Source of the DNA: an uncultured Pelosinus sp.
GTDB taxonomy: Bacteria > Bacillota > Negativicutes > UMGS1260
NCBI GenBank assembly: GCA_900550105.1
Contig: URQW01000003.1
Coordinates: 1 to 64,000, forward strand
Direction: 5' to 3'
Length of the DNA: 64,000 nt
In this document: positions 50,933-59,630 of the stretch, piece by piece
Layout: each line of letters starts with the position of its first letter
Numbering within the stretch: position 1 is the first letter of the stretch
The notes under the pieces: generated by a model
What the model was told of the DNA's origin: nothing
Database searches by the model: none
Seen by the model: only the letters and a program-made list of their open reading frames with translations
Program-made: the position numbers and the translations under genes

Positions 50933-52150
50933 CTACTCATAACGCAAGGCTTCAATCGGATCTAACAGCGCTGCTTTTCGCGCCGGATAAATGCCGAAAA
51001 AGAGCCCAACTGCTACAGAAAAGCCAAAAGAAACAAGAATCGATACTGGCGAAATGACTGTATGGAGCGCACCGGAAGCGGAAATAGCCAAAGCAGCTAA
51101 AATACCTAACAGAATCCCGATCAAACCGCCAACAACGCCAATAACGATTGATTCAATGAGAAATTGCAGCATAATATCGCGATAGGTCGCCCCAATCGCT
51201 TTCCGAATCCCAATCTCTCGTGTCCGTTCTGTTACCGATACCATCATAATATTCATAATGCCGATACCGCCCACTAATAGAGAAATGGCGGCAATGCTGC
51301 CAAGTAGCAACGTAATCATTCCTGTTGTTTCAGCTGCCGTCTGCATCAGGCTTGTCAAATTTCTCACGGTAAAGTCATCTTGCTTATCACCCGTAATTTT
51401 ATGCCGTTGGTGCAATAAAGTAGTTACAGCTTCTTGCACTTGATCCATTTCCTCCATGGTAGCAACTTGAATGCTGATTGAATGAAGATAAGTAATACCC
51501 AAAAGACGTTCTTGCGCTGTTGTCAGCGGCACCATCACAATATCGTCTTGATCCTGCCCCATCGAGGACTGCCCTTTACTATCGAGAACGCCAATAACCA
51601 GAAAGGGCGTATTATTAATGCGCACATTCTTACCAACAGGATTGAGATCACCGAATAAATTCTGGGCCACCGTTGCGCCAAGCACAGCCACACGACTGCG
51701 CGAAGCGAGATCATTTTGGGAAATAAAACTGCCGCTGCCTACTGTTAAACTGCGAATCGCCATATAATCCGGCGTAATTCCCTGCACGCTTGTCGTCCAG
51801 TTCTGATTTCCCGCCACAAGCTGATACTGTCGACTTACGGACGGAGCAATATATAAAATACCTTTGACCGTCTTCTTTAAATACTCGGAATCCTCGAAAA
51901 GTAATGTAGTACTGCTGCCAGCCGCACCACGCCCGCCCCCCTGTGATGAGGCAGCGCCAGGACTTACAATCAAAAGATTACTGCCAAGGCTAGCAATTGA
52001 ATCCTGCACCTTTTCTCTAACACCAAGGCCAATGGAAACCATCGCAATTACCGCGCTTACGCCGATAATAATACCAAGCATCGTCAAAACAGAGCGAAGC
52101 TTATTGGCGAGCAAGGCCCGTAAGGCAATGATAACGCTTTCTTTAAACAT
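50933..52150 (-). CDS. MacB-type ABC transporter permease
   Basis: 405 residues. Four TM segments with the periplasmic MacB_PCD domain after TM1 (LRSVLTMLGIIIGVSAVIAMVSIGLG) and the FtsX domain at the C-terminus (TERTREIGIRKAIGATYRDI; GIYPARKAALLDPIEALRYE). Works with the ATPase, adaptor and TolC as a tripartite exporter of peptides, macrolides or other compounds. Overlaps the ATPase gene by 8 bp. No distinct terminator is seen in the following 210 bp. Confidence 0.93.
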   Translation of the reverse strand: MFKESVIIALRALLANKLRSVLTMLGIIIGVSAVIAMVSIGLGVREKVQDSIASLGSNLLIVSPGAASSQGGGRGAAGSSTTLLFEDSEYLKKTVKGILYIAPSVSRQYQLVAGNQNWTTSVQGITPDYMAIRSLTVGSGSFISQNDLASRSRVAVLGATVAQNLFGDLNPVGKNVRINNTPFLVIGVLDSKGQSSMGQDQDDIVMVPLTTAQERLLGITYLHSISIQVATMEEMDQVQEAVTTLLHQRHKITGDKQDDFTVRNLTSLMQTAAETTGMITLLLGSIAAISLLVGGIGIMNIMMVSVTERTREIGIRKAIGATYRDIMLQFLIESIVIGVVGGLIGILLGILAALAISASGALHTVISPVSILVSFGFSVAVGLFFGIYPARKAALLDPIEALRYE

Positions 52151-52835
52151 AACGAGACTCCTTTACCTCATCCTTTAGGATAAAGCCGTCCTTTACGGTA
52201 ATAACTCGTTTAGCATACTCAGCAATGTCGGGTTCATGCGTAACAAGAATCACTGTCTTACCCTGCTTATGCAAATTACCAAATAGATTCATTATTTCGA
52301 TACTGGAACGACTGTCAAGATTGCCTGTCGGTTCATCGGCCATAATAATACTCGGCTCATTTACCAAGGCGCGCGCAATAGCTACTCGCTGCCGTTGTCC
52401 CCCTGACAATTCGTTAGGCAAATGCTGCGTCCGTGTTGCCAGGCCTACGGCTTCCAGTAAGGCTGTCGCCCGATTTCGCCGCTCCGGTTGCGGCACTCTA
52501 GCATACACAAGCGGCAACGCAACATTTTCTAAGGCAGTCACGCGCGATAACAGATTAAAGTTTTGAAAAACAAAGCCAATTTGTCGATTTCTCATTCCGG
52601 CCAAAGCATCATCATCAAGTTGGGCAACTTCCTGGCCCTCCAGAATGTAAGAACCGCTGCTAGGTCGATCAAGACAACCTAGAATATTCATAAGCGTTGA
52701 CTTACCAGAACCCGATGGTCCCATGATTGCTACAAATTCACCTGTTTCGATCGTCAAAGAAATGCCACCGAGAGCAGCCACTTCTTCCGTACCAATCTTA
52801 TAGCACTTTTTAATATTCTGCAGCAAAATTCCCAT
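52143..52835 (-). CDS. MacB/LolD-type ABC transporter ATP-binding protein
   Basis: 230 residues. Walker A GPSGSGKST, Q-loop FVFQNFNLL, signature LSGGQRQRVAIARAL, Walker B IIMADEPTG, H-loop VTHEPD. Starts 18 bp after the adaptor gene with GGGAGGG upstream. Forms the exporter motor with the permease that follows. Confidence 0.96.
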   Translation of the reverse strand: MGILLQNIKKCYKIGTEEVAALGGISLTIETGEFVAIMGPSGSGKSTLMNILGCLDRPSSGSYILEGQEVAQLDDDALAGMRNRQIGFVFQNFNLLSRVTALENVALPLVYARVPQPERRNRATALLEAVGLATRTQHLPNELSGGQRQRVAIARALVNEPSIIMADEPTGNLDSRSSIEIMNLFGNLHKQGKTVILVTHEPDIAEYAKRVITVKDGFILKDEVKESRYV

Positions 52836-52853
52836 AATGGCACCCTCCCTTCA

Positions 52854-53987
52854 CTACATGGGCGGCGGCGGACCATTATCTTTTTTCGCCGCCGAAGCTG
52901 TCGGCGATTTCGTATAGGAAACGACGAGTTGATCGCCTGCCGCTACGCCGCTCAGCACTTCTACTTTGTCACTATCCATAAGCCCAACCGTAACAGAAAC
53001 ATTTTCCCGCTTTCCGTCAGGTCTTAAAATAGTAACATATTGACCGTTGGCGCTTGTCTTTAAAGCCGATAGAGGTATAAGCAAAGCATCTTGCTTTTCC
53101 GCTACTTTAATATTGACGCGAGCTGTCATTTCTGTTTTTAACAGATTTTCCGGATCATCTACAGTAAGCGTCACATAATAGTAAATGACACCACTAGTAG
53201 AAGACGACGATGATGACGAAGAAGACGAAGCGCTAGAAGAAGAGACAGTAGTCGTACTAGTAGAAATTTGGCTAATCTGCTCTACTTTGCCGGAAAAAGT
53301 CTTATCCGTATAGGCATCTACCGTAAAAGTTGCCAACTGCCCCGCTTTCACCTTGCCAATATCGGTCTCATCAACTTTTACCTTTACTTTTTTACTTGAC
53401 ACATCGCCAATCATCATAATGACTGTGGGATTATTAACGCCAGCGGTAACAACCGTACCGACCGACACAGGTTCACCTAAAACAACGCCATTCATAGGTG
53501 ATAGAATTACAGTCTTATCTAAATTTGATTTTCCTTCCGCATAACTAGACATGGCTGTTTGATAATTGAGCAATGCATCTTCTAAATCAGCTTGTGATTT
53601 GGCGCCGATCGAATGTAAGTATTCAGCCCGTTTGTACTTGGCTGATGTATTATTCACTTGATAACGCGCCTGCTCTACCGTAGTTTCCAAAGCTCGCTCT
53701 TCTAAAATAGCTAGAACTTGCCCGGCTTTAACATAATCATTTTCCTTGACCTTAATTTCTTTTACTTGCGCCGCAATTTGCGACGTAATATCTACTGAAT
53801 TAGCCGGTTTTACCGTGCCAGTTGCCGCTACCGTCGATACGATTGACCCTTGTATGACAGCGACCGTTTCTACTGGCACATTTTCTTTCTGTTTCGCATT
53901 GTGATAATAAAAAAAGCCGCCGCTTACTGCTATAGCAAGCAAGATAAGTCCAATGAGACCTTGTTTACGCCTTATTTTCCCCCACAT
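52854..53987 (-). CDS. MacA-like periplasmic adaptor with a poly-serine insertion
   Basis: 377 residues. N-terminal membrane anchor (LIGLILLAIAVSGGFFYY), then the HlyD/MFP lipoyl-hairpin layout: GSIVSTVAATGTVKPANSVD, EIKVKENDYVKAGQVLAIL, SPMNGVVLGEPVSVGTVV. An unusual Ser/Thr run of about 25 residues (STSTTTVSSSSA then a run of ten or more Ser) splits the beta-barrel region around 240-265. Bridges the inner-membrane pump and TolC. ATG at 53987 follows GGGGGA by 7 nt. The start lies 13 bp after the tolC stop codon. Confidence 0.9.
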   Translation of the reverse strand: MWGKIRRKQGLIGLILLAIAVSGGFFYYHNAKQKENVPVETVAVIQGSIVSTVAATGTVKPANSVDITSQIAAQVKEIKVKENDYVKAGQVLAILEERALETTVEQARYQVNNTSAKYKRAEYLHSIGAKSQADLEDALLNYQTAMSSYAEGKSNLDKTVILSPMNGVVLGEPVSVGTVVTAGVNNPTVIMMIGDVSSKKVKVKVDETDIGKVKAGQLATFTVDAYTDKTFSGKVEQISQISTSTTTVSSSSASSSSSSSSSSTSGVIYYYVTLTVDDPENLLKTEMTARVNIKVAEKQDALLIPLSALKTSANGQYVTILRPDGKRENVSVTVGLMDSDKVEVLSGVAAGDQLVVSYTKSPTASAAKKDNGPPPPM

Positions 53988-54000
53988 GATTCGGTCCCCC

Positions 54001-55260
54001 TTAATCAATTCCCATGGCATTTTTCAATTTGGCCACATAGGTCACATAATCGTATTGCGCTGTAATATAATTGTTCTTCGCTGTTGACAAAGCCAGCTGG
54101 GCATCAATAATATCAAGCAATAAACCTTCGCCCGCCTTATACTTTTCCTCAGCAATAAAAGCATCTTCATCAGCCTTATGAATCGCCACCTGTGTTGTCT
54201 TTAAACGTTTCTCCGCTTCACTAATTCCCAGATAATATTCTTTGACAGCCAATTCTACAGAGTCTTCTTGCTGCTCTAATTGCAGTTGCGCTGCTATAAG
54301 AGAGCTTTCGCTCTTTTTAATTTTTGCTGTTGTAATCTGCCCATCAAACAGATTCCAAGACGTGCTCACACCGACATATAAATTGCTATTATTGCTGTCA
54401 GGAATCATACTGCTGCCCCAGCTAGAAGCCACATTCAACGCAACAGACGGCTTCTTATCGGCTTTCGCAATATCAATATTTTGCCTGGCTTCGTCCACAG
54501 TAAGACGATATTTTTGTAAGTCCGGCCGATTGGCTTTAGCCGCTTGCAGGCATTGCTCCAGCGTCTTATTCCAGGGAATATATTGAAAATCATCGGTTAG
54601 TACAAGACCTTCCTCACTCTTCCAACGAATTAGATTCTTCAAATTATTCATAGCAACTTGCGTATTATTTTTCGCTTTCACTAAGCTTTGCTGCGCATCA
54701 GCCAGTTCCACTTCCGAGCGAAGTACATCGGCTTTAGCGATGCTCCCTGCGTAATACTGCGCCTGAGCATTTTGTAAATGCAGCCGGTAATTGTCAACCG
54801 TTTCCTGATCGACCTGCTGCACCTTTTGTGCATCTAGTACATCATAATAAGCTGACAGTGTTTTTAATACAACATCTTGACGCGTCTTGGCCAAATCCAA
54901 ATCGGCGATCTTCACATCGGTTTTCGCGACTTCAATATTGCCTTCATTTTTACCGCCGCTGTAAAGCGGCAACGATACCGTTAAAGACGTAGAGCTTGGC
55001 AGAGAATGAAAATGAATTTGCTTTAAGTAAAACGTATTCGATGCGTCAACTGACAAGCCTTTCACATCTTCCGTACTTTGCAACGTATACTTTGCTTGTG
55101 TTGTTTTTTCCTGGGCTATCTTAATATCAAGATGCTTATCTAGTGCAAGTCGAACGGCATCGGTAGCGGATAAAGGCGCTCCGAAACACCCTGCACTTTG
55201 CCACAGTAAAGCAGCCCCGATCAATAAAAACAGCCTAGCGCTCTTTCTTCTTTGCTTCAA
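54001..55260 (-). CDS. TolC-family outer-membrane efflux protein
   Basis: 419 residues. A signal peptide is visible (basic RRKSARLF, then hydrophobic LLIGAALLW, cleavage near GCFGAPLS). Two OEP repeats of long helices and beta strands follow (LPLYSGGKNEGNIEVAKTDV; TSWNLFDGQITTAKIKKSE; YKAGEGLLLDIIDAQLALST). Start is TTG at 55260 with AAGGGGG 7 nt upstream. An outer-membrane channel implies a diderm cell and, with the other Firmicutes genes, points to Negativicutes. First gene of tolC-macA-macB ATPase-permease. Confidence 0.92.
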   Translation of the reverse strand: MKQRRKSARLFLLIGAALLWQSAGCFGAPLSATDAVRLALDKHLDIKIAQEKTTQAKYTLQSTEDVKGLSVDASNTFYLKQIHFHSLPSSTSLTVSLPLYSGGKNEGNIEVAKTDVKIADLDLAKTRQDVVLKTLSAYYDVLDAQKVQQVDQETVDNYRLHLQNAQAQYYAGSIAKADVLRSEVELADAQQSLVKAKNNTQVAMNNLKNLIRWKSEEGLVLTDDFQYIPWNKTLEQCLQAAKANRPDLQKYRLTVDEARQNIDIAKADKKPSVALNVASSWGSSMIPDSNNSNLYVGVSTSWNLFDGQITTAKIKKSESSLIAAQLQLEQQEDSVELAVKEYYLGISEAEKRLKTTQVAIHKADEDAFIAEEKYKAGEGLLLDIIDAQLALSTAKNNYITAQYDYVTYVAKLKNAMGID

Positions 55261-55293
55261 TATAAAACCCCCTTGCTGTAACCCTTGTTTTTT

Positions 55294-55302
55294 ATTATAG
55301 CA
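55294..55302 (-). promoter_or_regulatory. Extended -10 promoter of the efflux operon
   Basis: Minus strand TGCTATAAT, a perfect extended -10; no good -35 box is seen. About 35 bp upstream of the tolC start. Confidence 0.65.
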
Positions 55303-55324
55303 AATAAATGTTACTAATTTATGA

Positions 55325-55370
55325 CAGAAAAAGATCTCAAAACTGTCTAATAGACCAGTTTTGAGATCTT
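55325..55370 (-). terminator. Terminator of the dhaKLM operon
   Basis: AAGATCTCAAAACTG / CAGTTTTGAGATCTT, 15-bp perfect stem with T-run in the minus direction, 32 bp past the dhaM stop codon. Confidence 0.9.
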
Positions 55371-55401
55371 ACCATTAGAAAAACACGTTCTGTTTAATCT
55401 A

Positions 55402-55794
55402 CTAGCATTTATGCAATTCCCGCGCTTGTTCCGCCACAGCAACCACCTCGTCAAGCGTCGCTCCGATCGATGCTTGAACCGTAGCCGCAATGGCCCCTTC
55501 CACAAAAGGTGCATCAGCAATTCTGACTTTTTCCCGAATCGCTTCTTCCAAGAACTCTAGGGCCGTTTCACTGCTTAACACAGCACTGCCTAAATCAGCC
55601 AAAATAACGACGCCATCGCCGCTATAAGCCGCCGTGACAGCCTGAGAAATCCGCACAGCATCCGTACCAATCGCCCCATCTTCCAAACCGCCTGCCGCCA
55701 TAATTTTAACGTCTTGTCCGCCCATTTGCGACGCTAATTCCAACAGGCCTTCCGCGATCTTATTATGATGAGAAACGAGCACAATACCTACCAT
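55402..55794 (-). CDS. dhaM: Dihydroxyacetone kinase phosphotransfer subunit DhaM
   Basis: 130 residues, a single PTS mannose-type EIIA domain: VGIVLVSHHNKIAEG with phospho-site His9, DGVVILADLGSAVLSSE, and APFVEGAIAATVQASIG. Carries phosphate from HPr to DhaL-ADP. Lacks the extra HPr and EI domains of E. coli DhaM, as in Gram-positive versions. Starts 2 bp after dhaL ends. Confidence 0.93.
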   Translation of the reverse strand: MVGIVLVSHHNKIAEGLLELASQMGGQDVKIMAAGGLEDGAIGTDAVRISQAVTAAYSGDGVVILADLGSAVLSSETALEFLEEAIREKVRIADAPFVEGAIAATVQASIGATLDEVVAVAEQARELHKC

Positions 55795-55796
55795 AA

Positions 55797-56429
55797 TTAC
55801 CCCTCCTGCCCCTTGGAAAACTTAGCCAACGCTTCTAGGATTAAAGTGGCGGAAGTGGCTCCCGGATCTTGATGACCGAGACTTCTTTCCCCTAAATAAC
55901 TGGCCCGCCCCTTCGTAGCAATGATGGTTTTCGTATATTCTACGCCTGCTTTCGCGGCCACCACCGCTTTATCCAAAGCAACGCTCAGCGCTTCGTTCGC
56001 TTCCATTGCCGCAGTAAAAGCTTCATAGGCTGGTTCTAAGGCATCAATCATGGTCTTTTCGCCGCGTTGCGCTTTACCACGATCTTTAATTCCCTGAATG
56101 GCCGCTTGCAGCATACTTGCCACGTCTTTACTGTCAAGCGCCGCCTTCCCCTGGCTTGCTGCCGCAGCGCGTAGGCAGGCTGTACCGTAGAGCGGACCAG
56201 ATGCGCCGCCTACGGTAGAAATCAGCGTCATCCCTAGTTGCTTTAGAGTGCTGCCAATATCGACCGGCGCTGCAGCCTGTTGGAATTTATCGATTACGGC
56301 AGAAAAACCACGAGCCATATTGAGGCCATGATCGCCGTCACCAATAGCAGAATCAAGATCTGTCAGATATTCTTTATTCGCAATAATTACTTCGCCTACT
56401 GCGACAATTGCTGCAACGATTTGGCTCAC
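55797..56429 (-). CDS. dhaL: Dihydroxyacetone kinase ADP-binding subunit DhaL
   Basis: 210 residues, all-helical DhaL: YLTDLDSAIGDGDHGLNMARG (Mg-binding Asp cluster), GGASGPLYGTACLRAA, RAQRGEKTM-like KAQRGEKTMIDAL, GRASYLGERSLGHQDPGA. Start GTG at 56429 with AGGAGG 8 nt upstream. Acts with DhaK and DhaM. Confidence 0.95.
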   Translation of the reverse strand: MSQIVAAIVAVGEVIIANKEYLTDLDSAIGDGDHGLNMARGFSAVIDKFQQAAAPVDIGSTLKQLGMTLISTVGGASGPLYGTACLRAAAASQGKAALDSKDVASMLQAAIQGIKDRGKAQRGEKTMIDALEPAYEAFTAAMEANEALSVALDKAVVAAKAGVEYTKTIIATKGRASYLGERSLGHQDPGATSATLILEALAKFSKGQEG

Positions 56430-56444
56430 ACCAATCGCCTCCTC

Positions 56445-57440
56445 TTAGAATTGCACCCAGGCAGGCGTATCAGCCGGCGCTAGGAGCAGTGATTTTAATT
56501 CTGCATCCAATTTTAATAAAGTGATGGAAAACCCTGCCATCTCCAAAGAAGTCATGTAGTTGCCTACATAAGTTTTTGCTACTTTAATCTGCTTATCAGC
56601 CAACGTAGCAGCCACTTTTCGGTTTGCTACATATAATTCCATAAGCGGCGTACCACCGAGACCATTTACGAGAACAGCAACCTCATCGCCTGCGGCCAGC
56701 GGCAGGTCCGCAAAAATCTTATCAAGGAGCTGCGTTGTAATTTCATCAGCTGAGCGAATTTCTTCGCGATGCGTGCCTGGTTCGCCGTGAATCCCCATAC
56801 CAATTTCGATTTCCTTCTCGCCTAACACAAAGCTCGGTTTTCCCGCAGCAGGTACCGTACAAGGCGCTAGAGCCATCCCCATCGACCGTACATTGGCGAT
56901 GACTTTTTCGGCAACAGCCTTTACTTCTTTTAAACTGCCGCCCGCTTCCGCTTTCGCTCCGGCAATTTTATGAACAAGCAGTGTTCCAGCAATACCGCGT
57001 CGCCCCGTTGTCCACGTACTATTTTCTACGGCTACATCATCATTGACGACAACTTGTTCGAGCTCAATGCCGTCAGCTTGCGCCAATTCTGCCGCCATTT
57101 CAAAATTCAACACATCACCAGTATAATTTTTTATGACAAGCAGTACGCCCTTGCCGCCATTGACTGCCTTTACGGCTTCATAAATTTGATCTGGCGTCGG
57201 TGATGTAAATACAGCACCCGCCACAGCGCCATCAAGCATCCCTTTCCCAACAAAGCCGCCGTGAGCCGGTTCATGACCGCTCCCGCCGCCGCTGACTAAA
57301 GCAACTTTCGGCTGAGGGGCTGCCGCACGAACAATAACATCAAACCCTGGCACTCTCTTAACATACTGCGGATGGGCTGCAACCATTCCCTCCAGCATTT
57401 CCTCTACAACATTTTCAGGCACATTAATGATTTTTTTCAT
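56445..57440 (-). CDS. dhaK: Dihydroxyacetone kinase substrate-binding subunit DhaK
   Basis: 331 residues. Substrate site GGGSGHEPAHGGFVGKGML at 51-69 and His218 in MGIHGEPG, which binds dihydroxyacetone covalently. The complex phosphorylates dihydroxyacetone with PEP-derived phosphate, feeding glycolysis. ATG at 57440 has AGGAGGG 8 nt upstream; the earlier in-frame ATGs at 57467 and 57458 are less well placed. No DhaR-type regulator is nearby. The 220 bp upstream hold no motif I can name. Confidence 0.95.
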   Translation of the reverse strand: MKKIINVPENVVEEMLEGMVAAHPQYVKRVPGFDVIVRAAAPQPKVALVSGGGSGHEPAHGGFVGKGMLDGAVAGAVFTSPTPDQIYEAVKAVNGGKGVLLVIKNYTGDVLNFEMAAELAQADGIELEQVVVNDDVAVENSTWTTGRRGIAGTLLVHKIAGAKAEAGGSLKEVKAVAEKVIANVRSMGMALAPCTVPAAGKPSFVLGEKEIEIGMGIHGEPGTHREEIRSADEITTQLLDKIFADLPLAAGDEVAVLVNGLGGTPLMELYVANRKVAATLADKQIKVAKTYVGNYMTSLEMAGFSITLLKLDAELKSLLLAPADTPAWVQF

Positions 57441-57659
57441 ACATAAAACCCTCCTCATAAAATTCAATTGTGAAAAGAGAATCTGTCATAAAAAACCTAA
57501 TAAACCCTGTAAATAGACCTTATTACTAGTTGTAAATATTTCACATCGACAATAAAAGTTCCTGCCAGAGAAAGCAAAGCGCAAAATATCTAAAGAAAGC
57601 AGCAAAGATTTATCAGTTTTCGCGATAGCTCCTTGCTGCTGTTCGATAAATTGCTTCGT

Positions 57660-59354
57660 TTATAGGCGGAACCGACTTACGGCGCTTTGCAACTCTTGGG
57701 CCAAATGGGCTAAGGAACGGCTGGCTGACGCAACATCTTCCATCGAAGCAAGCTGTTCCTCCGACGCAGCGGAAACGCCCTGAGCTTCACTGGCAGTAGT
57801 ATCACTGAAGCTGTCAATTCGCTGTACTGCTCCCACAACATTTTGACTACTTGCCGCCATCTGTTCCACCGCAGCGGAAATATCCTGAATCTGGCCTGAT
57901 ACATGCGTAACAAGATCCGCAATTTCCCGAAAAGCACTCCCGGCTTCACCGACAACAGCAGCCCCAGTTTTGACTTCTCGCGTACCATGCTCCATGGCGA
58001 TAACCGCTTTGTCCGTGTCACCCTGAATTTCTTGAATTAGGTCGGCAATCTTCTTCGCCGCTTCTTGGGACTGTTCCGCCAGTTTCCGTACTTCTTCGGC
58101 TACGACAGCAAAGCCGCGCCCTTGTTCCCCGGCTCTAGCCGCTTCAATGGCGGCATTGAGCGCCAAAAGATTCGTTTGACCGGCAATCCCCGAAATCGCA
58201 TCGACAATCTGGCCAATTTCTTTCGAACGTTCGCCTAGCTTAGTAACTACCTGGGCCGAGGTATTGACGGTTGTTTCAATTTGTACCATTTGCGAAACGG
58301 CTTTATCGACAGCTTTGCCGCCTGCTTGCGCCCGATCAGCGCTCTGCGCCGACTGTTCGGCTACAGATGTAATTTTCACAGCAATATGATCAATGCCTTC
58401 AGACAACTGTCCAATATGTTCGGTGGCCTCACCGACATAACGCCGCTGCTCTGACGCGCCGCTCGCTACATCCACCATGGAATGTGCTACCTGATTGGCC
58501 GCCGTAGCCGATTGTTCGGCGCTTGCGGTTAATTCTTCCGAAGAAGATGCCACATGGTCGGCTGAGGCTGAGATCTTGCGCAGCATCGTTCGCATCGATT
58601 GCACCATCTGATCCATCGCCCTGGCCATATCAGCCACTTCGTCTTTACCGCGTAAAATGGCCTCAGGAACCGTAATACTGTAGTCGCCAGACGAAATCGT
58701 ATTGAGGTCCTGTACCGCCAGTTTAATCGGCCCCGCTACCTTGCGCGTAATCACTACAGCGATCACGATACTACTGATAAACGCAATGAGTAGAAAGATT
58801 AATATAATTATTTTGGCCTGCTCCATTTGGTCTTGGCTGACATCAAAGGTATCATTAATTTGCTTCTCGCGAAATTTAATATATTCCTTATACTTTTCGC
58901 TTAACTTACCAGCCACAGGCGCTACTTCTGTACCCATGAGCGTGATTAATTCTTCTTTTTTACCTGCCTTTTGCAATGGTACAACCTTTTCCATAATAAT
59001 CTTTTCATATTGGTCAGCTAAAGCCATAACCTCCTGCGCATACTGTTTTCCTTGCGGCGTAATCGACTTAGCCACAAGTTCTGCTTGAATCGCATCGGCT
59101 TCCTTATTCAGATCTTTATATTCTTGTAAAAACTTTTCATCATTTGTAATGACATAGCCTCGTAATGCAGCAACCTGTCTAGCTCCAAGCAGCGCTGCAT
59201 AATTGGTTTTTGCCATCAATGGCAGTGTTACATCTTGAATCTGATCACTTGAATGCCGGATTTGCTGCAATAAATACCAACTGATTCCACCAGAAACAGT
59301 CATCAAGAGAACAACTATTAAAAACCCTGTTGCTATTTTCGCCCCTATTTTCAT
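57660..59354 (-). CDS. Methyl-accepting chemotaxis protein
   Basis: 564 residues. TM1 about 7-29, four-helix-bundle sensor to about 185, TM2 about 186-207, HAMP to about 260, then a long coiled-coil signalling domain with the hairpin tip (IAGQTNLLALNAAIEAARAG then EQGRGFAVVAEEVRKLAEQS). Ligand unknown. The ribosome site is weak (GGAAA). Isolated from other chemotaxis genes apart from cheX 33 kb away. No gene is seen in the 192 bp downstream. Confidence 0.94.
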   Translation of the reverse strand: MKIGAKIATGFLIVVLLMTVSGGISWYLLQQIRHSSDQIQDVTLPLMAKTNYAALLGARQVAALRGYVITNDEKFLQEYKDLNKEADAIQAELVAKSITPQGKQYAQEVMALADQYEKIIMEKVVPLQKAGKKEELITLMGTEVAPVAGKLSEKYKEYIKFREKQINDTFDVSQDQMEQAKIIILIFLLIAFISSIVIAVVITRKVAGPIKLAVQDLNTISSGDYSITVPEAILRGKDEVADMARAMDQMVQSMRTMLRKISASADHVASSSEELTASAEQSATAANQVAHSMVDVASGASEQRRYVGEATEHIGQLSEGIDHIAVKITSVAEQSAQSADRAQAGGKAVDKAVSQMVQIETTVNTSAQVVTKLGERSKEIGQIVDAISGIAGQTNLLALNAAIEAARAGEQGRGFAVVAEEVRKLAEQSQEAAKKIADLIQEIQGDTDKAVIAMEHGTREVKTGAAVVGEAGSAFREIADLVTHVSGQIQDISAAVEQMAASSQNVVGAVQRIDSFSDTTASEAQGVSAASEEQLASMEDVASASRSLAHLAQELQSAVSRFRL

Positions 59355-59537
59355 TTTCCGGCTGGCAAATTACCAGCACTCCACCTGCCCTTCTTTAATT
59401 TAGAGCTTTATCCCTATTTTCCCACTGATTATTTCGTCATTTTACGACAAATTACCTCTATTTTTTCAAAAATTTCTTTATCTAAAGAACAGCATTTCCT
59501 TGTGCAATTTAGGCAACAAAAATCGCCCTACCAGAAA

Positions 59538-59558
59538 AAACAGCAGAAAAATTCTGCT
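59538..59558 (-). terminator. Terminator of putP
   Basis: AGCAGAA / TTCTGCT 7-bp stem with AAA loop, then TTTTTTCTGG in the minus direction, about 75 bp past the putP stop codon. The rest of the 276-bp gap must hold the MCP promoter, but I see no convincing boxes. Confidence 0.7.
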
Positions 59559-59630
59559 ACTTCCTCCAATAGGACGAAAAAGTTTTTCTAATTATACGAA
59601 TTGTATTAGGTAGATACTAGGTATAAGCAA

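Noticed and set aside
57590..57650. Possible terminator hairpin (GCAGCAA / TTGCTGC) downstream of the chemoreceptor gene
   Set aside because: Arms are far apart with no T-run, so not annotated.
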